This document shows, one piece after another, positions 1 through 8,311 of a stretch of DNA of 64,000 nt; position 1 is the first letter of the stretch, and every line of letters starts with the position of its first letter. The notes beneath the pieces are model-generated. The model was not told where the DNA came from. It was given only the letters and a program-made list of their open reading frames with translations, and did not search any database. The position numbers and the translations under genes were made by a program. The stretch lies in contig NZ_NMQZ01000007.1 of the NCBI RefSeq assembly GCF_002864685.1, forward strand, positions 1 to 64,000. The letters run 5' to 3'. The DNA is from Alloalcanivorax mobilis (lineage in GTDB: Bacteria; Pseudomonadota; Gammaproteobacteria; Pseudomonadales; Alcanivoracaceae).

Positions 1-10
1 AAGAAAGTAG

Positions 11-28
11 GACGCCCAACAGGGCGTC
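11..28. terminator. Hairpin at window edge, possible terminator
   Basis: A perfect 7-bp stem (GACGCCC / GGGCGTC) with an AACA loop. Read on the minus strand it is followed by a moderately T-rich stretch, so it could end a minus-strand transcript; on the plus strand there is no T-tract. The neighbouring gene lies outside the window, so its role cannot be settled. Confidence 0.3.
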
Positions 29-426
29 AGCGGCGATGGGAAGTGGATCGGCATTGAGTCAATTCCCGCCCCGCGATTCCGCGGTGACAAATCAGCCCGC
101 TGCCATTTAGTTCAACTCTTTTGCAAAATTTTCAGGTTGATTTGTGTGCCATCGACACTTTGTCAAGTCGGCGGCTTCCCGCCCCTGGCTTCGTTGCGTG
201 GCAATGCGCTGCGAAGCGTTTCGGAAAACCGTCGCGAACCGCGAATATTCTGGATAGCGCCTTTTTTATCGTTGTCACCGTCGCTGAAGGTGTGTGCGTA
301 AGCGCCATGCCATAGCGGCGAAAACGAATCATTCGCGCGTCAAAAAAAGGTGAAAGGCACAGAGAAAATGCCGTGGTTACCATCAATTTCGCGTCTTTTA
401 CCAGCGCGATACCGGCATCCGGTGAT
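29..426. other. Gene-free region upstream of porin
   Basis: About 400 bases with clearly more A and T than the neighbouring genes. The short open frames on both strands have no ribosome binding site and no recognisable protein character. It probably serves as 5' regulatory DNA for the porin. I see no RNA gene or ordered repeat. Confidence 0.4.
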
Positions 427-454
427 TTGACTTTATTGGCTCATTCTTTACGCT
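427..454 (+). promoter_or_regulatory. Candidate sigma-70 promoter for the porin gene
   Basis: A TTGACT -35 hexamer (427-432) and a weak TACGCT -10 (449-454) are separated by 16 bases, about 30 bases before the start codon. A GGAGAAAAGG Shine-Dalgarno stretch follows directly before the ATG at 485. The -10 match is poor (three of six), so this is tentative. Confidence 0.3.
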
Positions 455-484
455 TTCGTCGAACGAACGACTGGGGAGAAAAGG

Positions 485-1615
485 ATGAGAACCCGAATTC
501 TGGCGACACCTTGCGCGGGCTTTGTCGCCGTTGCCGCTTTATGTTCGCCGCTTAGTGCGCACGCCGGTGCCGAGTTGAGTGCCGGTGTCTGGTGGGTGTA
601 CCAGAACATCACCGATTCCGACTTCGACGCGCCCGGTTTGAACGAAGATCTGGATAATCACACCGGCGGTAGCTTCGCTGACCCGGCGTTTATTCTGTAC
701 GCCGATGATGACGGCAGCCACGGCCCCTGGCATTTCAGCGCGGAAACCCGCATCGGCACGGGTTCATTCACCAACCCCAGCACCAACAATAGCGGCGACT
801 CGTTCGCGGTGCACAAGGCCTGGATCGGCTACGACGTCACCGACAACAGCAGCTTGAAAGTGGGTAAAAGCCAGGTGCCGTTTGGTTGGAAGACGGTCAA
901 CTTCTGGCCCGGCGATGGCGTTCAGGGTGGCTACGGCGACCAGATGGACGTCGGCTTGAAGTACAGCGCTGATGCCGGTGATATTCATTATGACGTGGCC
1001 TATTACCACCAGGACGACTGGGGCGAGGACAGCACCGACACCTTGGACGACAACGGCCACTGGGGCTCCAGCAGCACCTACCGCAAGATCAAGACCGGGG
1101 TGGTCAACCTGGATTGGACCTATATGGAAGGCCACACGGTGGGCGCTTCCTATCAGTACGGCCGCATGCAGGATCTGGCCGAGGCCAACCCCGCCGACCG
1201 CGACGACAGCGGCACCCATTACGCCTACGACCTGCACTATGTGTTCGAGAGCGGGCCGTTCGTGGCCAAGTACCGCTACATCAATGCGCGCCGTGACTTC
1301 AGCGGTATGGACGCGTTCCTCGCCAGTGCCTCCGCGCCGGTCGATGAGGTGGTGAAAACCCAGCGCCATGTGGGCGAGCTGGGCTACCGCCACAACAGCT
1401 GGTTCTATTACATCGACGCCGGCGTGGCGATGACCGACACCAGCGGTAACGATTCCGACGACGCCCAGTACTACGCTCCGGGCGTGCGCTACAACTACGG
1501 CCCGGGCTGGATCTACTTCGAATACCTCTGGTCCAACGGCGACATCGACACCAGCGGCGATGTCTACGACTCCGATTTCAAAGCCGCTTACGTTGCCTTT
1601 GATTTCTACTTCTGA
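485..1615 (+). CDS. Outer-membrane beta-barrel porin family protein
   Basis: Predicted 376-residue secreted outer-membrane protein. A signal peptide of about 27 residues ends at an AHA-G site. The rest consists of alternating polar/aromatic strands rich in Tyr, Trp and Asp with no cytoplasmic motif, and the chain ends in Phe (FDFYF), the classic signal for BAM-dependent barrel insertion. Acidic loops (DDDGSHG, DNNGH-type) are typical of porins. It probably allows diffusion of small solutes; the substrate cannot be told. It stands alone with its own promoter region and is followed by a GC-rich hairpin. The BCCT transporter downstream may be unrelated. Confidence 0.75.
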   Translation: MRTRILATPCAGFVAVAALCSPLSAHAGAELSAGVWWVYQNITDSDFDAPGLNEDLDNHTGGSFADPAFILYADDDGSHGPWHFSAETRIGTGSFTNPSTNNSGDSFAVHKAWIGYDVTDNSSLKVGKSQVPFGWKTVNFWPGDGVQGGYGDQMDVGLKYSADAGDIHYDVAYYHQDDWGEDSTDTLDDNGHWGSSSTYRKIKTGVVNLDWTYMEGHTVGASYQYGRMQDLAEANPADRDDSGTHYAYDLHYVFESGPFVAKYRYINARRDFSGMDAFLASASAPVDEVVKTQRHVGELGYRHNSWFYYIDAGVAMTDTSGNDSDDAQYYAPGVRYNYGPGWIYFEYLWSNGDIDTSGDVYDSDFKAAYVAFDFYF

Positions 1616-1627
1616 ATAAGCAGAGGG

Positions 1628-1647
1628 CGGGCCCGGCAGCGGGCCCG
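1628..1647 (+). terminator. GC-rich hairpin after the porin gene
   Basis: An 8-bp perfect stem, CGGGCCCG / CGGGCCCG, with a GCAG loop lies 13 bases after the porin stop codon. There is no T-tract, so it may act as an mRNA 3' stabiliser or a weak terminator. Confidence 0.4.
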
Positions 1648-1874
1648 ACCGCCCCGGCGCTCGCCGGGCCTGCTTCTCTTCGCGCCGGTCAAACCCCGGC
1701 GCCATCACAGGACCGGCGCTGACGCCGGCCGGGTTCGGCCTGGATACGCATCCTTGTTGCGCGTTCCATGGCAATGATCCGTATCCACCGAACCAATCAG
1801 GCGCGGCCCGCGAGGGCCGGCGCGGAACGGACTATGGGGCCCTGCAATAAGGGGCATCCAATGAGGGTTACCCA

Positions 1875-3455
1875 ATGAGTGTGGAATACGAAACCGACTA
1901 CGAGGTGGGGCAGGACAACGTCACCATTATGGGTATGGATCTGCACAACCCGGTGTTCTTTATCAGTGCGCTGTTGATCGTGGCGTTCGTGGTTGGCACC
2001 TTGATTTTTCCCGACATCGCGCAGCAATCGCTGAACGGCGCCAAGGATTGGGCGATTGAATATTTTGACTGGCTGTTCATGGTCAGCGCCAATATTTTCG
2101 TACTGTTTTGTCTGGCGCTGATCGTGTTGCCGGTGGGTAAGATCCGGCTGGGCGGCGCCGACGCCAAACCGGAATTTTCCACCCTGTCGTGGTTCGCGAT
2201 GCTGTTCGCCGCCGGCATGGGCATCGGCCTGATGTTCTGGAGCGTGGCCGAACCGGTGGGCTACTTCACCGACTGGGCCGGCTCACCGCTGAACGTGGCC
2301 GCCAACACCCCCGAAGCCAAGGATCTGGCGCTGGGCGCGGTGATGTACCACTGGGGGCTTCACCCTTGGGCGATCTATGGCGTGGTGGCACTGTCGCTGG
2401 CGTTCTTCGCCTACAACAAGGACATGCCGCTGACCATGCGCTCCGCGTTTTACCCGATTCTCGGAGAGCGTTGCTGGGGCTGGGCCGGGCACCTGATCGA
2501 CACCCTGGCGGTGCTGGCGACCATCTTTGGCCTGGCCACATCGTTGGGTCTGGGCGCCCGCCAGGCCGCCGGGGGGTTGCACTTCTTGTTTGGCACGCCT
2601 AATGAACTGAACGTGCAGATCGCCATCGTCGTGGGCGTCACGGCGGTAGCCACCATGTCGGTGGTGCGCGGGCTGGACGGCGGCGTGAAACTGCTCAGCA
2701 ACCTGAACATGGGGCTGGCGGTATTGCTGCTGCTGTTCGTGATGGTCACCGGGCCGACCCTGCTGATTTTCACCAGCATGGGACAAACGGCGGCGGATTA
2801 TGCCGCCAACATCCTGCCCTTGAGCAACTGGTTCGGCCGCGAAGACACTGACTTCCTGCACGGCTGGACGGTGTTCTACTGGGCCTGGTGGATTTCCTGG
2901 TCGCCGTTTGTCGGCATGTTCATCGCCCGGGTGTCCCGGGGGCGGACGGTGCGTGAATTTCTCACCGCGGTGCTCTTGGTGCCCACCGTGATCACCATTA
3001 TCTGGATGGCCACCTTTGGCGGCACTGGCCTGGATCAGGTGGCCAATGGCGTGGGCGAACTGGCCGGCGGCATCACCGATGAATCCCTGGCCCTGTTCCA
3101 GATGCTCGCCGAGCTGCCTCTGACGGCAATCACGTCGTTGCTGGCGATTATTCTGGTGTTGGTGTTCTTCGTGACCTCTTCGGATTCCGGCTCGTTGGTG
3201 ATTGATTCGATCACCGCCGGTGGCAAGCTCGACGCGCCGGTGCCCCAGCGGGTGTTTTGGGCGGTGATGGAAGGTCTGATCGCCGGCGCCCTGCTGTACG
3301 GCGGTGGCAAGCAAGCATTGAGCGCGCTGCAGGCCGGCGCCGTGACCACCGGTTTGCCGTTCACCATCGTGCTGCTGGTGATGTGCGTGAGCCTTTACAA
3401 GGGGCTCTCCGCCGAGCGCAAGCTGCTTAAGCAACAGGGCCTCAGCGGCGCCTGA
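1875..3455 (+). CDS. BCCT family betaine/choline/carnitine transporter
   Basis: A 526-residue inner-membrane transporter with about 12 hydrophobic segments. The BCCT signature is clear: GMGIGLMFW in the glycine-rich unwound helix, FYWAWWISWSPFVG, and RVSRGRTVREF after it. The family moves quaternary ammonium compounds (glycine betaine, choline, carnitine, DMSP), usually with Na+ or H+, for osmoprotection or catabolism. The GMGIG motif is more like the Na+-coupled betaine carriers than H+-coupled BetT, but the substrate is inferred only. The N-terminus is short and there is no long osmosensing C-terminal tail. The start is the ATG preceded by GAGGG. A second, divergent BCCT gene lies at 27.1-28.8 kb. 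Confidence 0.9.
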   Translation: MSVEYETDYEVGQDNVTIMGMDLHNPVFFISALLIVAFVVGTLIFPDIAQQSLNGAKDWAIEYFDWLFMVSANIFVLFCLALIVLPVGKIRLGGADAKPEFSTLSWFAMLFAAGMGIGLMFWSVAEPVGYFTDWAGSPLNVAANTPEAKDLALGAVMYHWGLHPWAIYGVVALSLAFFAYNKDMPLTMRSAFYPILGERCWGWAGHLIDTLAVLATIFGLATSLGLGARQAAGGLHFLFGTPNELNVQIAIVVGVTAVATMSVVRGLDGGVKLLSNLNMGLAVLLLLFVMVTGPTLLIFTSMGQTAADYAANILPLSNWFGREDTDFLHGWTVFYWAWWISWSPFVGMFIARVSRGRTVREFLTAVLLVPTVITIIWMATFGGTGLDQVANGVGELAGGITDESLALFQMLAELPLTAITSLLAIILVLVFFVTSSDSGSLVIDSITAGGKLDAPVPQRVFWAVMEGLIAGALLYGGGKQALSALQAGAVTTGLPFTIVLLVMCVSLYKGLSAERKLLKQQGLSGA

Positions 3456-3484
3456 AACCCCGCGCAATACGGCGGATCACAACC

Positions 3485-3510
3485 AAGCCCGGCGCCTGCT
3501 GCCCGGGCTT
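3485..3510. terminator. Bidirectional terminator between convergent genes
   Basis: Inverted repeat AAGCCCGG / CCGGGCTT with a 10-base loop, between the BCCT stop and the 3' end of the convergent serine hydrolase gene. The arms begin in A and end in T, so modest T-runs follow in both directions. Confidence 0.55.
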
Positions 3511-3532
3511 CGTTGTGTGCGGCGCGCGCCCA

Positions 3533-4795
3533 TCAGCGCCGGGTCACCCGGTTGATGGTGTGTTGCAAACTGAGCAGCGCTGGCAGATGGGGGCCGATCA
3601 GGCCCTTGCCGGTGGTCAGCAGGGCGCCGCTGAGTTTGCGCTGCGGGTCCGCCCAGCAGTAGATGCTGATGAAACCCAGATGGCCAAACGCCCGGGGCGC
3701 CGCCGGGCCGAACAGGCTGATGCCGCGGTTGCCGAGCATGAACCCGGCGGAGAAATTCAGCGGCAACATCAGGGTGCGGTCAAAGCGTGGCCGCCGGGAC
3801 GCCGGTTGCAGCGCCTGGGCCACGGTCTCCTCGCGAAACAGACGCTGGCCATTCCAGACGCCACCATTCAACAACATCTGAAAGAAACGGCTGGCTTCCT
3901 CGGCGGTGGCGTAAAGGTTGCCAGCGGGGATCACGGCGTTCTGGAAACGCTCGTCGTTGGTCACGCGCACCACCGCGTCCAGGGTGCCGCCCACCGCGTG
4001 GTTAAGAAACAAATCCACCAGTTTCATCGGCATCCCGGTGACCACGTCCCGGGCGCGCTCCGGGCCGGTGCCGCCGTAGGTGAAATAACGCATGCCCATG
4101 GGTTGGCGGATCACCCGGTCCAGGGTGGCGTTGAGAGATTCTCCGGTGACCGCTTCCACCACCGCGCCGAGCACGAAGCCGGCGGTAATGGCGTGGTAAG
4201 CCTGAGCGCCGAAGGCGGTGGGCCGCGCCGCGCACAGCAGATCAAGAATTTCCCGTGGACGAAACAAAATGTCCGGCTCCACCGGCTGGTCCGGGCGTGG
4301 AATGCCGGCGCGATGGGTGAGCAGATGACGCAGCGTGGTGTCGCCTTTGCCCTGTTGGCCGTAGGCCGGCAGATACCGGGTGACCGGGTCGTCCAGGTTG
4401 ACCAGGCCCTGCTCGACCAGGTGATGCACCAGCATGGCGGTGATGGATTTTGACGCGGAGAACAGGCACACCGGCGTGTTTGGAGTCAGCAAGCGCCCGC
4501 TTTCGAGGTCCGCGTAGCCCAGGCCACGGTCCAGGAACACCTGGCCACGGCGGCGCAGGCACAGGCCGATGCCAGGGCTCATGCCGCCCCGGTACAGGGC
4601 CTTGGTGGCACGCCAGATCGCTTCGACCCCGGGCTCGCTGAGCGCCGCGTCCCGTGCCGGGCACTCGTCGCCCAGGGTGGTGATGTCGCTGAGGTGGCGG
4701 GGGATGGGGGTGCGCTCGGCGCTGAGCAAGCGCCGCACCCGGGGAGCCAGGGCCATACAAGCAGTCCGGTAGTCTCGGTAACCGCCATTGTCCAT
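3533..4795 (-). CDS. Serine hydrolase, beta-lactamase (class C) fold
   Basis: 420-residue protein of the class C beta-lactamase/esterase (EstB) superfamily. The SxxK motif is FSASK (Ser113, Lys116), and QAYHAITAGF supplies the Tyr motif. Other family marks are HLLTHRAGIP, GHLGF near the C-terminus and a GYADLE-type strand. Members are usually carboxylesterases or peptidases, not antibiotic-resistance enzymes. No signal peptide is visible, so it is probably cytoplasmic. The ATG used here lies inside a perfect inverted repeat (4784-4818) and lacks a Shine-Dalgarno; an alternative ATG at 4756 would give 407 residues and leave the repeat fully upstream. It is divergent from the Mpo1-like gene. 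Confidence 0.8.
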   Translation of the reverse strand: MDNGGYRDYRTACMALAPRVRRLLSAERTPIPRHLSDITTLGDECPARDAALSEPGVEAIWRATKALYRGGMSPGIGLCLRRRGQVFLDRGLGYADLESGRLLTPNTPVCLFSASKSITAMLVHHLVEQGLVNLDDPVTRYLPAYGQQGKGDTTLRHLLTHRAGIPRPDQPVEPDILFRPREILDLLCAARPTAFGAQAYHAITAGFVLGAVVEAVTGESLNATLDRVIRQPMGMRYFTYGGTGPERARDVVTGMPMKLVDLFLNHAVGGTLDAVVRVTNDERFQNAVIPAGNLYATAEEASRFFQMLLNGGVWNGQRLFREETVAQALQPASRRPRFDRTLMLPLNFSAGFMLGNRGISLFGPAAPRAFGHLGFISIYCWADPQRKLSGALLTTGKGLIGPHLPALLSLQHTINRVTRR

Positions 4796-4818
4796 TGTCA
4801 CCAGACGTGGACAATGGC
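4784..4818. promoter_or_regulatory. Perfect 11-bp inverted repeat, putative operator
   Basis: GCCATTGTCCA (4784-4794) and TGGACAATGGC (4808-4818) are exact reverse complements separated by 13 bases. The element lies between the divergent serine hydrolase and Mpo1-like genes and covers the hydrolase's presumed start codon. Its size and symmetry fit a dimeric regulator site; no regulator is encoded alongside. Confidence 0.5.
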
Positions 4819-4930
4819 CCTGGAGCGCACGCAAACTTCCAGACAGCCTTGGAATGACCCCCGCGACACGGCGGAAAGAGGTGGTTCGCGGGCTGGCAGG
4901 GTGATAACAAGAACATCGACAGGGCCACCA

Positions 4931-4940
4931 AAGGAGGTGA
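4931..4940 (+). promoter_or_regulatory. Full-length Shine-Dalgarno deciding the Mpo1-like start
   Basis: AAGGAGGTGA is a full-length anti-16S match ending five bases before the ATG at 4946. It rules out the longer in-frame starts and suggests strong translation. Confidence 0.8.
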
Positions 4941-4945
4941 CAGCG

Positions 4946-5263
4946 ATGAATACCATCAAACAGTCCGAGTTCCAGAGCTTCGCGGAGTTTTACCCCTACT
5001 ATCTTCAGGAGCATGGCGATCCCACCTGCCGGCGGCTGCATTTTGTCGGCACTCTGGGCCTGTTCGCGGTGCTTGCCGGCGTGCTGATTACCGGTAACCC
5101 CTGGGGCTTGCTGCTGTTGCCGGTGGTGGGTTACGGGTTCGCCTGGGTCGGCCATTACTTCTTTGAACACAACCGGCCGGCCACCTTCAAGCACCCCTGG
5201 TACAGCCTGGCCGGCGATTTTGTCATGTTCAAGGACATGCTTACCGGCCGCATTCGCTGGTGA
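4946..5263 (+). CDS. Mpo1-like (DUF962) membrane protein
   Basis: 105-residue integral membrane protein of the DUF962/YGL010w (Mpo1) family. The motifs are visible: LHFVGT early, and GHYFFEHNRPATFKHPWYSL, with conserved His32, His70, His75 and His83 that in yeast Mpo1 bind iron for alpha-oxidation of 2-hydroxy fatty acids. Two hydrophobic hairpins span roughly residues 34-66. Bacterial function is not established; a lipid-modifying dioxygenase is the reasonable guess. Its stop codon overlaps the next start (GTGA), so it is co-translated with a truncated haemoglobin, which fits oxygen or haem-linked chemistry. Confidence 0.8.
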   Translation: MNTIKQSEFQSFAEFYPYYLQEHGDPTCRRLHFVGTLGLFAVLAGVLITGNPWGLLLLPVVGYGFAWVGHYFFEHNRPATFKHPWYSLAGDFVMFKDMLTGRIRW

Positions 5264-5700
5264 ACCGGGTCGGCCATTTCGATCCCGGCGCCACTGCCGA
5301 ACAGGACCACGGCGCGCCGCCGGGCACGGATCTGGACAACGGCGCCGCTATTGAACGCATGGTGGCGTTGTTCTATGCGCGGCTGCTGGCCGATCCGTTG
5401 CTGGCGCCGGTGTTTGTTGATGTGGCGCGAATCGATCTGGACCAGCATTTGCCGGTGATCGCCGCGTATTGGAAAAAGATGCTGCTGGGCGAGCCGGGAT
5501 ATCGGCGTCACATGATGGCCCGGCACCGGGCGGTGCATCAGCGCCAGCCGCTGACCGGCCTGCATCACGAGCGCTGGCTGGGGCACTTCACGGCCACCCT
5601 GGACGCCCACTTCCAGGGGCCGCTGACCGACCGCGCGCGGCGCCTGGCGGCGCGCATCATTGATAATTTGTACGCCCAACTAAGCCGGCGGCATGGCTGA
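5260..5700 (+). CDS. Group III truncated haemoglobin
   Basis: 146-residue haemoglobin-like protein. FYARLLADPLLAPVF is the helix A/B signature of trHb, and YWKKMLLG followed by MMARHRAVH matches the group III region, with His89 as the likely proximal haem ligand; ERWLGHF follows as usual. The roughly 30-residue N-terminal extension before the globin core is longer than typical. It starts at GTG, overlapping the upstream stop by four bases, so translation is coupled to the Mpo1-like gene. Possible roles are oxygen supply, NO detoxification or electron transfer to the partner enzyme; the last is inference from coupling. Confidence 0.8.
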   Translation: MNRVGHFDPGATAEQDHGAPPGTDLDNGAAIERMVALFYARLLADPLLAPVFVDVARIDLDQHLPVIAAYWKKMLLGEPGYRRHMMARHRAVHQRQPLTGLHHERWLGHFTATLDAHFQGPLTDRARRLAARIIDNLYAQLSRRHG

Positions 5701-5705
5701 AGGGC

Positions 5706-5729
5706 CGTCATCGTGGCGCTACGATGACG
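5706..5729 (+). terminator. Hairpin after truncated haemoglobin gene
   Basis: CGTCATCGT / ACGATGACG, a perfect 9-bp stem with loop GGCGCT, begins six bases after the stop codon. No T-tract follows, so it is either a weak terminator or a 3'-end stabiliser. Confidence 0.4.
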
Positions 5730-5830
5730 CGGTGTTCGTTAGGCTGGCTAGGCCGTCCCGATGCTTTCTGTAACGCCAGCCCGGTTCGCGCATCCTATCG
5801 TTAACGAATAACACAAAGGAGAACCTGCCC

Positions 5831-7264
5831 TTGTACTGGTCGGTGGTGGCGTTGGGCGTGTATGCCCTGGTGGTGTTGTGGATATCCCCCCGGCGGGTGT
5901 CGGTGCGACAGTTCTTCGACGCCAGCTCCGCGGATGGCGCGGCGCCGCGCATCTGGTTGCTGGCGGTGAGCGCCGCGGTGAGCTGGATCATGGCGAAAAG
6001 CATCAACAACGCCATTGATCTGTCCGCTGCCTACGGCTTCTGGGGCGGCGCCGGCTACGCTGCCTACTGGCTCAGTTTCATCGTCGCCGGGGTGGTGATC
6101 TATGGCCTGCGCACGGCCGGCGGCTACACCTCGTTGACGCAATTTCTCACCCACCGGTATGGGGCCGCCGCCACCAAGGCGTTTCTGGTGGTGATCGTGA
6201 TCCGTCTGTTCAATGAGGTGTGGTCCAATACCAAGGTCACGGCGTTGTTTTTCGGCACCGAAGGCAGTGGTTTGTATTGGGCGGCGGCCTTGGGTTTCAC
6301 CGCTTTGACACTGTATTACTCGTGGCGCGGCGGTCTGCGCTCAAGCATTCTCACCGACGGCTTCCAGATGTTGCTACTGGGTGTGCTGGCGGTGCTGGTG
6401 GGCATGGTGCTGATCCCCGGCTTCCGTGAGTCCGGCTGGCCGACGGTGGCGTCCGGGCAGGTCACCCCGGCGATGCAGGCCGGCGGCCTGACCTTTCTGG
6501 CGCTGGCGTTGGTGCAGATCTTCAGCTATCCGTTCCACGATCCGGTGCTCACCGACCGGGCCTTTATCAATGATCCCGGCCGCATGCTGCGCGCGTTCGT
6601 GCTCGCCGGCCTGCTCGGTGGCGGGGTGATCCTGCTGCTCAGTCTGGTGGGCTTGTACGCGCTCAGCGGCGGGCTGGGCTCGGAGCCGTCGGCGATGGTG
6701 GCGGTGGCGCGTTCGCTGGGGCTGGGCATGATGCTGATCTTTAACGTGATCATGATGCTCAGCGCCGGCTCCACCCTGGACTCCACGTTCTCCAGCACCG
6801 CCAAATTCGCCGCCCGCGACTGGCCGGCCCGCTTCGACGCACCGGACACCGGCCAGGTGCGGCTCGGCCGGCGTGCCATGCTGATCATGGCGTTGCTGGG
6901 CAATCTGCCGTTGTTGAGCCTGTACATTGATGGCATTGGCCCGGCGGTGATCGCCGCCACCACCATCAGTGGTACCGCCGTCATGGGCCTGGCGCCGATC
7001 TTTATTCTGGCGCGCATGCGCAACGCCAATCCGTTCAGTTTCCACTTCGCGTTCTGGCCCGGCGTGGTGCTCGGGCTGATTAAACTGCTGGAGGATTTTC
7101 TTGGCTGGCAGTTGCAACCGGGCTGGATGACCCTGGGTCAGGGCGGCTACGCCACCACGTTGGGCCTGAACGTATACGGCGTGGCCCTGTGCACCCTGGG
7201 CTTTCTGGTGGGCAATCGGGTGGGCGTGATGCTGCCGGCCGCCGGGCGGACAACGGAGTCCTGA
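5831..7264 (+). CDS. Sodium:solute symporter (SSS) family transporter
   Basis: 477-residue inner-membrane protein with about 13 hydrophobic segments and the SSS (SLC5-like) plan: an early SWIMAKSINNA helix, RTAGGYTSLTQFL, a YYSWRGGLRSSILTDGFQ segment, and an LSAGSTLDSTFSSTAKF helix that supplies the conserved Ser/Thr of the Na2 site. The substrate is unknown. Translation appears to begin at a TTG eight bases after AAAGGAG. The next gene starts two bases after its stop, so the two are one operon and the metallophosphoesterase may act on, or signal about, whatever is imported. Confidence 0.85.
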   Translation: MYWSVVALGVYALVVLWISPRRVSVRQFFDASSADGAAPRIWLLAVSAAVSWIMAKSINNAIDLSAAYGFWGGAGYAAYWLSFIVAGVVIYGLRTAGGYTSLTQFLTHRYGAAATKAFLVVIVIRLFNEVWSNTKVTALFFGTEGSGLYWAAALGFTALTLYYSWRGGLRSSILTDGFQMLLLGVLAVLVGMVLIPGFRESGWPTVASGQVTPAMQAGGLTFLALALVQIFSYPFHDPVLTDRAFINDPGRMLRAFVLAGLLGGGVILLLSLVGLYALSGGLGSEPSAMVAVARSLGLGMMLIFNVIMMLSAGSTLDSTFSSTAKFAARDWPARFDAPDTGQVRLGRRAMLIMALLGNLPLLSLYIDGIGPAVIAATTISGTAVMGLAPIFILARMRNANPFSFHFAFWPGVVLGLIKLLEDFLGWQLQPGWMTLGQGGYATTLGLNVYGVALCTLGFLVGNRVGVMLPAAGRTTES

Positions 7265-7265
7265 T

Positions 7266-8069
7266 ATGCAGATCTTTCAACTGGAAAAAGTTCACACCCT
7301 GGCGTTCATGGGCGGCGCCTACGGCAACCTGGCGGCTTTGGACGCCGCCATCGCCGATGCCTATCTGCAAGGGTGCGAAGCGCTGGTGTTTCTCGGCGAC
7401 GCCACCGGCTGTTGCGGGCACAGCGAGGAAACCCTGACGCGCATTCGCGAACATTTCGATGTGATTATCGCCGGCAATCACGAACAGGAAGTGGCCGCCG
7501 GCTCCGACCATTGCGGCTGCGGTTACAGCGACCCGGAAGACGAACGGCTGGGGTGCCTGGCGCATCAGTATGCGATGCGGACGGTGACCGGCGAGCAGCG
7601 TCTGTGGCTGGCCCGGTTACCGGAGAGCGCCCTGTTGAGCGTAGCCGGCCAGCGCTGGCTGATCTGCCATGGCAGCCCCGAGCAAATCAACGAATTCCTC
7701 TACGAAAGCGAGCTCGACGATCACCGCCTTGATGATTGGCTGCAGCAGTATGGCTGCCAGGGGCTGGCCTGCACGCACACCGGCCTGCCCTGGGTGCGCA
7801 AGCTGACAAGCGGCGTCGCCTTGAACTGTGGCGTCACCGGCAAACCGGATCACGACGGCGACCCGGCGGTGCATTATGCGGTGGTGGAGATTCGCGACGG
7901 CCACGCCAACGTGGTGATCCGCCGGGTCGAGTACGATTACGAAAGTTGGGCGTGCCAGTTGGAACAAGAAGGCGTCGACCCGGTGTTCGTGGAGCCGCTG
8001 CGCAGCGGCTGGTGGACCACTGGCGTCAGCAGCTTGCCGCAGTGGGAACGCGAACAGCGGAGGCGTTGA
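7266..8069 (+). CDS. Calcineurin-like metallophosphoesterase, atypical first motif
   Basis: 267-residue predicted cytoplasmic phosphoesterase. Most metal-binding blocks are present: FLGDATG (GDxxG), GNHE, LICHGSP and CTHTG. The first block, normally DxHGN, reads GGAYGN (residues 16-21), so the Asp and His that hold one metal are replaced by Gly and Tyr. A Cys-rich insert (CGCGYSDPED) and a C-terminal GWWTT match a subfamily I recall with FGGVYSN in the same position, so the change is probably shared by the subfamily and not a local mutation. It is translationally coupled to the SSS transporter. The true substrate is unknown; catalysis with a single metal, or a non-catalytic role, is possible. 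Confidence 0.75.
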   Translation: MQIFQLEKVHTLAFMGGAYGNLAALDAAIADAYLQGCEALVFLGDATGCCGHSEETLTRIREHFDVIIAGNHEQEVAAGSDHCGCGYSDPEDERLGCLAHQYAMRTVTGEQRLWLARLPESALLSVAGQRWLICHGSPEQINEFLYESELDDHRLDDWLQQYGCQGLACTHTGLPWVRKLTSGVALNCGVTGKPDHDGDPAVHYAVVEIRDGHANVVIRRVEYDYESWACQLEQEGVDPVFVEPLRSGWWTTGVSSLPQWEREQRRR

Positions 8070-8120
8070 ACAATCAAGGCGCCAGCGGTAACGGTTTCTG
8101 ATTGTGTCGGCGCGGGGCGT

Positions 8121-8246
8121 GCTCCTACAAAAAGACAAACCCCTCTACAGCGCCGCCCTGTAGGAGAGGCCGGGCGGCGTTCCGCCCAGCCAGCGACGTC
8201 TTTTGGTCGAATGGCACGCCCCTGTTGCCCGGCACCGGATGGTTTG
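8121..8246. repeat. Degenerate copy of dispersed palindromic element
   Basis: The right arm (8159-8197), beginning TGTAGGAGAGGC and ending CCAGCGAC, is nearly the same as that of the element at 40215-40319, and the conserved tail TCGAATGGCACG follows. The left arm is mostly lost, leaving GCTCCTACA at 8121-8129. No heptamer array is attached here. It sits between the convergent metallophosphoesterase and CoA-transferase genes, where it may act as a terminator (TCTTTT follows the right arm). Confidence 0.7.
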
Positions 8247-8311
8247 GGTGGCAAGCGTTCCAAGACCCCCAAGATCGACCGCCTACGCTTGAACGCAAAC
8301 CAATGCCGCCA

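Noticed and set aside
121-386. Short frames on both strands upstream of the porin
   Set aside because: No ribosome sites, A/T-rich non-coding composition and no motif.
3533-4795. Serine hydrolase as an antibiotic-resistance beta-lactamase
   Set aside because: The fold is class C-like, but no signal peptide is visible and the motifs resemble esterase/peptidase members; chromosomal housekeeping context.
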